This document shows positions 36,125 to 46,306 of a stretch of 64,000 nt of DNA, piece by piece; within the stretch, counting starts at the first letter, position 1; every line of letters starts with the position of its first letter. A program made the position numbers and the translations under genes. A model generated the notes under the pieces. It was not told the origin of the DNA and searched no databases. It saw nothing but the letters and a program-made list of their open reading frames with translations. Origin of the DNA: Flaveria trinervia (Eukaryota; Streptophyta; Magnoliopsida; Asterales; Asteraceae); the NCBI GenBank assembly GCA_025506515.1, contig CM046453.1, forward strand, positions 37,087,851-37,151,850. The letters run 5' to 3'.

Positions 36125-37650
36125 ATGGGACGAAAAGGGAAGGGTTGCCAGTCCAAGTAGTTACGTGCCATCAGGTATTTTCTTTATGTTAACCGGTATT
36201 ACGTGCGCATGTTATGTGGTTATGTGTTTTTTGTAGATTTAGATGCTGATGTAGTCAGGATAGGAAATGCTTGGGGTATGAAGAGTAAAGTAAGTGACTA
36301 ATTACAACTAGCCACTATAATTAGGGACTTACTATACTTGACATAAACTAAGTTGTTCCCTTGAATGACCATGTTGGTGTTTGAATCTTTCAATGTGTGT
36401 GTTAGAGGATGGCTGGTGGTAGATCATCTAAAGCTTCATGTGGGGGAGGTCATGGTTCTGAACAACAGGCTACGAGAGGAAGGCCTAGAGCCGAAAAGGT
36501 GGTTCATGAAGAACCCGAGACCCCTCATCCAGAGGGCGGTGATGAGAGCGCCAATCTAAGAGCCTCAGTAAAGGAGATTGTTGTTGAAGAAGTGCATCAA
36601 GTCATGCAGACGATCTTACCATCTGTAGTGACTGAAGTGATTAATGTTGTACGAGAAGGAAAGGAAAGAAACAGGTCCTCGGGAGAACGGGAGCGATCGG
36701 AGCCTGAAACGGTTATCTCTGATGATGAAGAGGAGGAGGAAGAAGAAGAGCCTGCACCGGAGGTGACACGAGCCTGTAACTACAGGGCATTTCAAAGGTT
36801 CAAGCCCCCTACTTTTGATGATAATGGCATTGTTGCTGCTGCTCACTGATGGGTGAGGGAAATAGAAGCTGTTCTGAATATCAACGAGTGCCGAGAAGAC
36901 CAAAAAGTGAAATTTTCTGCCCACTCATTTGTGGACTCGGATTTATGTTGATGGGACAATATAGTCCAAGCTGAGGGTAGTCGAGAAATTAGGAGAATGA
37001 GGTGGTCTGAGTTGAAAAAGTTGGTGATTGAAGAGTTCTATCCTAATAGGGAAATGGATAAGGTGGAAAGGGAATTCCTCCAGCTGGAGGCGGGAACAAT
37101 GACACATCAACATACACCACTAAGTTCAATGAGATGGCATGTCTGGTGCTGGACCAAGTGATGCCTTTGTCATGAAAGATTAAGAGGTACATTTAGGGTT
37201 TGCCGGAGGATATCCGGAGGCACATGATCGCTGCCCGACCGAGCACGTTTAGGTCGGCGGTTGATTTGGCAGGGAGATTGTATGATGAAAGAACAGTGGT
37301 GGTGACTGAAGGCAGCAAGAAAGGTGGTGGTGACCAGAATTGGACGGGAAAAAGGTTTGGTCGGGATGGTGCCATGACAAGTAACAAGAAGGCACGGGTT
37401 GCTGACCGCCGTGTGGTCACATCCCGTGCGGGAGAGAAGAGATGCAGTAAATGTAGGAAGGAGCACATCGGCAAGTGTAGATGGAGATCGAATGAGTGCT
37501 TCAAGTGTGGGAAGCCTGGTCATATGGCGAGGGAATGCAAAGGAGGGAGATTTTTCAACTGTGGCGCGTAGGGCCACATGAGTAGGGACTGTAAGAAACC
37601 ATGGGCTAAGGGTTCTGGGGTGAAGAAGACGGAGGTGAAGGACCGAGGGC
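36125..37650 (+). pseudogene. G1 gag, with leader intron, broken
   Basis: A short first exon (ATG 36125) precedes a candidate intron (36175-36405); the main reading opens at ATG 36409. An acidic, basic-rich N-terminus leads to CNYRAFQRFKPPTF (36775) and the retrotransposon Gag domain (36850-37200), then the nucleocapsid with two zinc knuckles: CFKCGKPGHMAREC (37498-37539) and a second one whose middle is a stop. Stops at 36847, 36947, 37193 and 37569 mostly look like C-to-T or G-to-A changes when set beside the G2 copy. Gag would form particles and bind element RNA. Confidence 0.85.
36175..36405 (+). other. G1 leader/gag intron candidate
   Basis: 231 bp, donor ATCAG/GTATTTTC and acceptor GTGTTAG/AGGATG. 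Both sites are conserved in G2 (42731-42959). In G1 the first exon has a stop and a length change, so the frame is lost. Confidence 0.6.
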
Positions 37651-37654
37651 GTGT

Positions 37655-37936
37655 GCTAGAGTGTTTATGATGATGCAGGAGGAGGCTAGGACGGACCCTG
37701 ATGTTGTGTCAGGTACGTTTCTAGTAAAACAAACTTTAGCCTCTGTGTTATTTGATTCTGGTGCTAGTAAAAGTTTTATTTCTGCTACTTTCTGTGCTAA
37801 ACTGGCTGTTAGTAGTAGGAGTGTTGATGCGCCCATTGATGTAGAAACTGCCATAGGTAAGTCTACCAGGATTTCTGAGATGATAGAAGGTTGTGACGTG
37901 GAATTAGAAGGTCATAAATTTCCAGTTTGACCATTC
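37655..37936 (+). pseudogene. G1 aspartic protease
   Basis: The reading 37661-37930 contains VLFDSGASKSFIS, the catalytic DSG loop of Ty3/gypsy proteases, after the conserved DPDVVSGTF lead. A stop at 37928 separates it from the MTLGGFVVVLGMDWL block that opens the next piece. Confidence 0.85.
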
Positions 37937-39560
37937 ATGATGACCTTAGGTGGTTTCGTTGTGGTTCTTGGGATGGATTGGTTAGCGGACTACGAGGCAA
38001 ACATTATGTGTCACAAGAAGATAATTCGTTTGACAGCGCCTGACGGGAGTATGGTGACGATATATGGTGACCGAGTCATGGAAATCCCGAAAGTAATCAT
38101 GGCGGTGGCGGGAAAGTACATAAGGCATGGATGTAGCGCTTACTTGGCCTTTGTGAAGGATGTGGAAACACCAACACCACAACTGTCCGATCTACCGGTT
38201 GTATGTGACTTTCCAGACGTGTTCCCAGAAGACTTACCAAGACTGCCACCTGACCGAGAGATTGACTTTCAGATTGATTTGATACCAGGTGCCCAACCTG
38301 TTGCTAAGGCACCGAATCGGTTGGCTCTGACTGAGATGAAAGAGTTGATGGAGCAATTGCAAGAGCTGCTCGATAAGGGGTTTATTAGGCCGAGTATCTC
38401 TCCTTGGGGTGCTTCGATCTTATTTGTGAAGAAGAAAGATGGTGGCATGAGGATGTGTATCGACTACCGTGAGCTAAATAACTTAATAATAAAGAACCGA
38501 TACCCGTTACCAAGAATTATGACCTATTTGATCAGCTTCAAGGTGTCTGTTAGTTCTCGGGGATAGACCTTCGATCTGGTTATCATTAGCTAAAGGTGAA
38601 AGAGCAGGATATACCTAAAACAACTTTTCACACGTGTTATGGTCACTACGAGTTCCTCGTTATGTCATTTGGTTTGACCAATACGCAAGCTGCTTTTATG
38701 GACTTGATGAATCGAGTGTCGGCCGATCTTGGATAAATCAGTGATTGTGTTTATCGCTGATATCTTGATTTATTCCATGAGTGAAGAGGAGCATGTCGGT
38801 CACATTCGAGAGGTGTTGGAAACGTTGAGAAAGGAGAAGTTGTATGCTAAATTCTCCAAATGCGCATTCTGGTTGCACGAGATTCAATTCTTGGGTCACG
38901 TGGTGAATCCCGAGGGGATTATGGTGGATCCGGCAAAGGTGGAGGCAATGATGCAATGGAAGTCTCCAAAGACGTCATCCGATATTCGTAGTTTCTTGTG
39001 TTTCGCGGGCTACTACAGAAGATTCATTCAATACTTCTCTAAGATCGCTTCTCCACTGAGCAAGTTGACCCAAAAAGATGTAAAGTTTGTATGGGGTCAA
39101 GCTCAAGAGAAGGCGTTTAAGGAGTTAAAGGTGAGGTTGACTCAAGCTCATGTTTTGTCATTACCCGATGGAAGTGAGGATCGGTGGTTTATTCTGATGC
39201 TTCCTACTCTGGGTTGGGGTGTGTGTTACACAGAGGGGAAAAGTTATAGCCTATGCATCCCGATAGTTAAAGGTTCATGAGGATAATTACCCTACTCATG
39301 ATTTGGAGCTAGCAGCGGTGGTCTTCGCGTTAAAGATTTGGAGGCACTACCTATACGGGATGAAGTGCACCATATTCACTAACCACAAGAGCCTGTAGTA
39401 CTTCTTTTAGTTGAAGAACCTGAACATGAGGCAAAGACGATGGTTGGAGCTTAAAAAATATTATGATTGAGAGATCGACTACCATCCGGTCAAAGCCAAC
39501 GTGCTGGCGTATGCCCTTAGCCGAAAAGAGAGACACGAGCCGATTCGGGTGAAAGCTTAC
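37937..39560 (+). pseudogene. G1 reverse transcriptase and RNase H, catalytic residue lost
   Basis: Gypsy-type RT starts after the protease linker: EDLPRLPPDREIDFQIDLIPGAQP (38230-38300), SPWGASILFVKKKDGGMRMC and IDYRELN (38400-38472). The FIDD active site reads FIAD (Ala at 38756-38758). The LGHVVNPEGI and YYRRFIQ blocks follow to 39060. RNase H is represented by the 39160-39540 region, heavily shifted, ending with the LSRKERHEPIRVKAY-like junction. With FIAD and several frame breaks it is dead. Confidence 0.85.
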
Positions 39561-39563
39561 TAG

Positions 39564-40152
39564 TTGATCATGACCTCGGATGTGATGAAGCAAGTTAAGG
39601 AGATTCAAGATGAGGCATTGAAAGAAGATCATCTTAAATCCGAAATAATGAGAGGTCTAGTTGTGATATTAGTTGAAAACACACTTGGTGTTAGAACCCG
39701 ATTTAGACGAATGTCGATTCCTCATTTTGGGGATCTACGCGTGAAGATTATAGACGAAGCTCACAAGACTCGGTACTCTATTCATCATGGTGCTACAAAT
39801 ATATACCAGGACATGAAGAAAGATTATTGGTGGCCGGGTATGAAGCGTGACATAGTCGAGTATGTGAGTAAGTGCCTTACTTGTTTGCAAGTGAAGGCCG
39901 AGCACCAAAAGCCATATGGGAATATCCAACCTTTGGATATACAGGAATGGAAGTGGGAGCACATCCCCATGGATTTCATTATGAAGCTACCGCATACTTT
40001 AAAAGGGTATCATTGATCATAAAGAGAAGAGGCTGAAGAATAAAGTGGTTCCTCTTGTGCATGTACAGTGGGAGCACAGGAAGGGATTCGAGTCTACGTG
40101 GGAGACTGAAGAAGAGATGAGACAACATTACCCACAATTGTTTGAGGAATAA
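39564..40152 (+). pseudogene. G1 integrase with catalytic core deleted
   Basis: The N-terminal HHCC zinc domain is intact: HHGATNIYQDMKKDYWWPG then CLTCLQVKAEH (39783-39905). The core starts (MDFIMKLPHTLKGYH) but at about 40013 the sequence jumps to the polyprotein C-terminus (HVQWEHRKGFESTWETEEEM, ending TAA 40150-40152). The whole DDE catalytic core, present in G2 at 57080-57400, is missing. An internal deletion of roughly 1 kb is inferred. Confidence 0.85.
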
Positions 40153-40176
40153 CAGGTTTCGGGGATGAAACCTATA

Positions 40177-40191
40177 TAAGGGGGGTGGACT
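40177..40191 (+). other. G1 polypurine tract
   Basis: TAAGGGGGGTGGACT abuts TGTAACACCCGG of the 3' LTR. Confidence 0.8.
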
Positions 40192-41645
40192 TGTAACACC
40201 CGGTTATTTTTTTAAAGTCAAAGAAAGAAGAATAAGGTGAAGAAAAAGAAAGAAAATATATTTTACCTAAGTTCAGGGGCAAAAAGTGTCAAAAGGACAA
40301 AAAGATTTGAAAGTGGGTGTAAAGTGGGTGTAAAGTAGGCATGAACAAATGAGGATGAACAAATGTTAATGCGGATGAACGAAGAGGAAATGCAAATGAA
40401 CAAATGTTAATACGGATAAACAAAGAGGAAATGCGGATGAACAAAGAGGAAATGCGGATGAACACTTAGAAAATTTTCAGACTTTTGGGGAAAAAGTGAA
40501 ATGTAGGCTTTGACTTGGAGGTTCCCCGGGTTCATGTAAGCTGACTTTGAGGTCATATATGATGTGATGGGCATTGTATGATGATGATATGATGTATGAT
40601 TGATGTTTATGCATGATGGTATGTATGATGTATGTTATGTATGCATGATGATGCCCTATATGGTGATGTTGTATGTTTATGTTTGTGCTCCTTGTTATGT
40701 ATGATTATTTTCCCTTGGCTTTACGTTGAATGTTAATGAATGAAATGAAAGTATTATGTAACATAAAGTGGAAGATAATGAAAAGAGGAACATAATGAAT
40801 GAATGCATGCATTAATGAATGAAATGAAAGTATGAAAGGCTTGCAAGCATATGTATGGAGGTTCACATCCAATGAAGGGTGTTAGTTCAACCGTGTGCGG
40901 GTTAGATACCCCAGAAGGATGCAAACTGGGGCTTGATCCGTGTGATTAAGCAAATGTATGGAGGTTCCCACCCAATGAGGGGTGTCAGCTCAACTGTGTG
41001 TAGGTTAAATACCCCATGAGGATGCACAAAGGGGTCCAATCCTTGTGATTGACCATATGTATGAGATCCTTGCCGCTTACTCTAGGTACTGGAGTCAGCT
41101 TCGTGCATAATATTCGGGGTCTATAAAATACCTCTGGCGCAATACCGGCTTTATGCATGACGGTGAGGTGAAGCACATGGCATTGGTTCGAATGAAAGTA
41201 AAGATTTAATGATGAATGTACGGAACAAATGAATGAATGATGAAGATTATAGTGATATTATCTATGTTTATTGATAACGCATGATCATGTACGATTGAAA
41301 TGGACGGTTTTAAATGAAAGATAAAGTATGTTTTATTTTAAAACTAGAACTCACTCAGCAACGCTGACTTTTTATGCATTTTCCAGTTGGCAGGTAAAGT
41401 TGCTGAGGATGAAACGGGGCGGCTACTTGGCTCTTTCGGATGGCATTCTTTTGTTTAATGCTTTTGCATTGTAATGCGAACAAACGAAATGGTGTAACGA
41501 ATGTTGTATTATTTTGCAAAAGCATTTTTAATGAAAATATTGTTTTTAATTTTTCCCCTGCAACGTTTATTTCTAGTTAATGTAATTATATGTTTTATGA
41601 GTGATGATTGGCCAGATGTAAGTGTCCCGGGAACGGGGCTTTACA
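40192..41645 (+). repeat. G1 3' LTR
   Basis: 1454 bp, TGTAACACCC to GGCTTTACA. It is shorter than the 5' LTR because about 0.85 kb, from GGGCATG through most of the ATGCGGATGA array, is gone (junction near 40340). Confidence 0.85.
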
Positions 41646-42470
41646 TTTATGTTGAATGTTAACGAATGAAATGGAAGGTATTAAGTAACGTAAAGTGGAA
41701 GATAATGAAAAGAGGATCGAAATGAAAGAATTCATGCATTAATGAATGAATGAAAGTAAGGAAGTCTTGCAAGCAATGTATGGAGGTTCACACCCAATGA
41801 AAGGTGTTCGCTCAACTGTGTGCGGGTTAGCTACCCTGGAAGGATGCACACTGGGGTCTAATCCTTTTGATTGACCATATGTATGGGATCCTTGCCACTT
41901 GCCCTAGGTACTAGAGTGAGCTTCATGCACAATGTTCGAGGTCTATGAAAGACCTTAGGCCCAATAACCTACTTCGTGTATAATGTTCGGGGTGTAGTAC
42001 ATGTCATCGAAAGTAATGAACATACGAAAGATAAGTAAGAATGTTATGTATGAAAGTGAATGATAATGACATACGATGAATGAAAAAAAGATTAACGAAT
42101 GAATGATGAAGATAATAATGATATTATCTATGTGTACGTATGATGTGTGATCATGTACGAAAGTAAAGCATGGTTTTACACAGAAGTAAAGTATGTTTTA
42201 TTTTAAAACAAGGACTCGCTCAACAACGCTAACTTTTATCGTTTCCAGTTAGCAGGTAATGTTTGCTGAGAATGGCACGGGACGGTTACTTGGCTCATTT
42301 TGGATGGCATTCTTTTGTATAATGTTTTTGCATTGTAATGTGAACAAATGATGTTTTGTAAGGAATGTTCTATTAACTTGAAAAGGCATTTATATTGTAA
42401 TGAAAAGTTTTTTTAATGTTTCCACCAATGTTTATTAAAGTTAATGTATATATGTGTGTGTGTGTGTGTG

Positions 42471-42529
<59 letters not shown>

Positions 42530-42612
42530 GTGTGTGTGTGTGGTGTGTGTGTGTGTGTGTTTTATGTGCGATGATTGACCAGCTATGAGCGTCCCGGGAA
42601 CGGGGCCTTAGA
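41646..42612 (+). repeat. G2 5' LTR, right part
   Basis: Begins TTTATGTTGAATG, exactly where 33721 stopped, and ends CCTTAGA (CA decayed to GA) before the PBS. A compound microsatellite (TG)n-(TA)n-(TG)n lies at 42454-42560. Confidence 0.85.
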
Positions 42613-42615
42613 AGT

Positions 42616-42628
42616 TGGTATCACAGCC
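42616..42628 (+). other. G2 primer-binding site
   Basis: TGGTATCACAGCC, one mismatch from the initiator-Met site of G1. Confidence 0.85.
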
Positions 42629-42682
42629 AAATTTTAAGTGAAACGGGTAAATTTTCAAAAGAAACCCAAACTTAAACTAAAA

Positions 42683-44245
42683 ATGGGACGAAAAGGAAGG
42701 GATGCCAATCGAGTAGCTGCATGCCATCAGGTATTTTCTTTAATGTTAACCGCATTATGTGCGCATGTTATGTGATTTATGTACTTTTAGTAGATTTAGA
42801 TACTGATGTATTCAGGATAGGAAATGCTTAGGGTATGAAGAGTAAAGTAAGTGGCTAATCACAACTGGCCACTGTAATTAGGGACTTACTATACTTGACA
42901 TAAACTAAGCTATTCTCTTGAATGACTGTGTTAGTGTTTGAATCATATAGTGTGTTTAGAGGATGGCCGGTGGTAGATCATCAAAGGCTTCATGTGGTGA
43001 AGGTCGTGTTGGACGTGGTGCTGGACCACGGGTGACGAGAGGAAGGCCTAGAGCCGAAGAGGTGGTTGATGAAGAACCGGAGACCCCTCGTCCGGAGGCT
43101 GGGGATGAGAGTGCTAACCTAAGAGCCTTAGTGAAGGAGACTGTTGTTGAGGAAGTGCATCAGGTCATCAGACGATCCTACCGTCTGTGGTGACCGAAGT
43201 GATAAAAGTTGTACGGGAAGGAGAACGAAGAGAGAGGAACAGGTCCTCGGGAGGATGGGAGCGACCGGAGACTAAGACGGTTCTCTCCGATGATAAGGAG
43301 GAAGAAGAAAAGCCTGTGCAGGAGGTGGCACGAGGCTGTAACTACGGGGCATTTCAAAGATACAAGCCCCTACTTTTGATGGTAATGGCGCTGCTGCTGC
43401 TGCTCAACGGTGGGTAAGAGAGATGGAAGTTGTTCTCGACATCAGCGAGTGGCGGGAAGATCAGAAAGTGAAGTTTGCCACCCACTCATTCATGGACTCG
43501 GCATTGTGCTGGTGGGACAATATTGTCCAAGCTGAGGGTAGTCGGGCTATCGGAAGAATGAGGTGGCCAGAGCTTCAGAAGTTGGTAATCGAGGAGTTCT
43601 GTCCTCATAGGGAGATAGATAAGGTGGAAAGGGAGTTCCTGTAGTTGGAGGCGGGGACAATGACACATCAGCAGTACACCACCAAGTTCAATGAGATGGC
43701 ACGGTTGGTGCCAGATTAAGTGACACCTTTGTCATGAAAGATCAAGAGGTATATTCAGGGATTGCCGGCGGATATCCATAGGCACATGATCGATGCCCGA
43801 CTGAGCACGTTTAGGTCGGCGGTTGATTTGGCACGGAGGTTGTATGATGAAAGGACCGTGGTGGTGGCTGAAGTCAGCAAAAGGAGTGGTGGTGACCGAA
43901 TTGGAATAGGAAACGGGTTGGACGTGGCGGAGCCACTCCAAGCAACAAAGGTGCACGGGTGGATACCTGACGTTTGGTCAGATGAGAAGGTGTGGTAAGT
44001 GTGGAAAGGAGCACACCGGAGAGTGTAGATGGGGATTGAACGTGTGCTTCAAATGTGAGAAGCCTGGCCATATGGCACGAGAATGCAAGGTGGGGAGGTG
44101 TTTTAACTGTGGTGGAGAGGGTCACATGAGCAGGGACTGCAAGAAGCCGAGGGCTGAGAGTTCCGGTGCGAAGAAGAATATTGTTGGGACCAGAAGGGCA
44201 GAAGGCGAGCGCCCGAGCTTTCACGGTGAATCGAGAGGAGGCTAG
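42683..44245 (+). pseudogene. G2 gag, two-exon structure, broken
   Basis: Exon 1 is 42683-42730: 16 codons, open, phase 0, ending at the donor CATCAG/GTATTT. After a 229-bp intron, exon 2 continues in frame with AGG ATG at 42960. The MAGGRSS start, CNYGAFQRYKPL and the Gag domain (43420-43640) follow. Two knuckles, CFKCEKPGHMAREC and CFNCGGEGHMSRDC, are at 44047-44145, the second intact where G1 has a stop. Frameshifts occur near 43180 and 43410, with stops at 43642 and 43720. G2 and G1 are the same family. Confidence 0.85.
42731..42959 (+). other. G2 gag intron (in-frame exon join)
   Basis: Donor CAG/GTATTT, acceptor TGTTTAG/AGG. Removing it joins a 16-codon exon to the MAGGRSS reading without a stop; reading through it meets TGA within about 17 codons. 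A CTAAG that could serve as branch point lies about 50 nt before the acceptor. Sites are conserved in G1. Confidence 0.65.
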
Positions 44246-44500
44246 AACGGACCCCGATGTGGTGTCAGGTACATCTCTGTTATTTGATTCTGGTGCTAGA
44301 AGGATTTCATATCTTCTGCCTTTTGTGCTAAGTTGGCCATTAGGAGTAGAATTATTGATGAGCCCTTCGATGTAGAAACTACCATATGTAAGTCTACCAG
44401 GATTTCTGAGATGATAGAAAGTTGTGATATAGAACTAGAAGGTCAAAAGTTTCTTGTTAGACTGTTCATGATGACCTTAGGCGGCTTCGATGTAGTCCTC
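44246..44500 (+). pseudogene. G2 protease with internal deletion
   Basis: DPDVVSGTSLLFDSGAR (44248-44300) keeps the DSG loop but has lost a block of about 8 residues between SGT and LLFDSG that G1 has, and it shifts frame at GARR. Confidence 0.75.
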
Positions 44501-46306
44501 GGAATGGGTTAGCGGCCTATAAGGTGAGTATTGTGTGTCTGAAGAAGATGATTCAATTGACAACGCTGATGGATATTTGGTGACGGTTTACGGTGATCGA
44601 GTTACGACTATTCCGAAGGTGATTTCGATGGCGGTGGCCGGAAAGTGCATGAGGCGTGGGTATAGTGCCTACTTGGCCAACGTGACGATTGTGGATACAC
44701 CAACACCACAACTGTGTTATGTACCGGTTGTGTGTGACATTCCAGACATGTTTCCCGAAGATTTACCAGGAGTGCCACCTGACCACGATATTGAGTTCTA
44801 GATTGACTTGATACTAGGTGCCCAACCTGTTGCTAAGGCTCCATATCGGTTGGCTCTGACCGAGATGAAAGAGTTGATGGTGTAATTACAAGAGCTACTT
44901 GTTAAGAGGTTCATTCGACCGATTATCTCTCCTTGGGGTGCTCCGGTCTTATTTGTGAAGAAGAAGGATGGTAGTATGAGGATGTGTATCGACTACCGTG
45001 AGCTGAATAAGTTGATAGTCAAGAATCGGTACCCCTTACCGAGAATTGATGATCTTTTTATTAGCTCTAGGGTGCCAGTTGGTTCTCGAGGATAGAGCTT
45101 TGATCTAGTTATCATCAGTTGAAGGTGAAGAAGCAGTATATTCCTAAAATAGCTTTTCACACGCGTTATGGACACTACGAGTTTCTCGTTATGTCTTTTG
45201 TTTTGACCAATGCGCCAGTTGCTTTTACAGACTTGATGAATCGAGTGTGTTGGCCTATGTTGGATAAATCAGTGATTGTGTTATTGATGATATCTTGATT
45301 TATTCGAAGAGTGAGGAGGAGCATGTCGGTCACATTCGAGAAGTGTTGGAGACGTTGAGAAGGGAGAAGTTGTATGTGAAGTTCTCCAAGTGCGCATTTT
45401 GGCTATGTGAGGTTCAGTTCTTGGGTCACATGGTGAATCCCGAGGGGATTATGGTAGACCCAACAAAGGTGGAGGCAGTGACGCAATGGAAGTCTCCAAA
45501 GAAGTTATCCGAGATCCGTAGTTTCTTGGGCTTGGCGGGGTATTACTGAAGGTTTATTCAAAACTTCTCTAAGATAGCTTCTCCGTTGACTAAGCTGACC
45601 CGAAAAGATGTGAAGTTCGTATTGGGTCAAGCTCCAGAGAAGGCGTTTGAAGAATTAAAGGCGAGGTTGACTCAAGCTCTTGTCTTGTCGTTACCCGATC
45701 GAAGCGAAGATTTGATGGTTTATTTCGATGCGTCCTACTCAGGGTTGGGATATGTGTTGATGTAGAGAGGAAAGGTTATAGCCTATGTATCTTGACAAAT
45801 TAAAGTTCATCAGGTCATTATCTCGCTCATGACTTGGAGCTAGAAGTCGTGGTCTTTGCGTTAAAATTATGGAGGCACTACCTATACGGGACGAAGTGCA
45901 CCATATTCACTGACTAGAAGAGCTTTGAAGTATTTCTTCGAGCAGAAGGACTTGAACATGAGGCAAAGGAGATGATTGGAGCTCATAAAAGATTATGATT
46001 GTGAGATCCATAACCATCCGGGCAAAGCCAACGTGGTGGCAGATGCCCTTAGCCGAAAGGAGAGGCTCGAGCCGATTCGGGTGAAGGCTTATCAGTTGGT
46101 TATGACCTCTGATGTGATGAAGCAAGTCAAAGAGGTTCAAGATAAGACATTGAAGGAAGATAATCTTAACTCTGAAAGAATGAGAGGCTTGGTTATGGAA
46201 TTGGGTGGAAACACACTCGATGTTAGAACCCGATTCTGATGGATGTGGATTCCTCGTTTTGGGGAAAGATTCTGGATGAAGGTCATAAAACTCGATACTC
46301 TATTCT
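44501..46306 (+). pseudogene. G2 reverse transcriptase and RNase H
   Basis: The sequence parallels G1: MFPEDLPGVPPDHDIEF (44748-44798), a broken SPWGAPVLFVKKKDG block (44930), the active-site region at 45275-45300 where one missing base converts FIDD into another frame, and the LGHMVNPEGI and RSFLGLAGYY blocks (45420-45549). RNase H runs 45640-46080 and is much shifted. The reading then enters the integrase zinc domain at 46240-46306 and is interrupted by G3. Confidence 0.8.
46302..46306 (+). other. G3 target site duplication, left copy (ATTCT)
   Basis: ATTCT before the G3 LTR; ATTCA follows the other LTR at 56902-56906. G1 reads CTATTCATCATGG at this place, which supports ATTCA as the original. 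Confidence 0.75.

Noticed and set aside
37170..37577. 135-residue minus-strand frame
   Set aside because: Antisense of the G1 gag and knuckle region; no family features.
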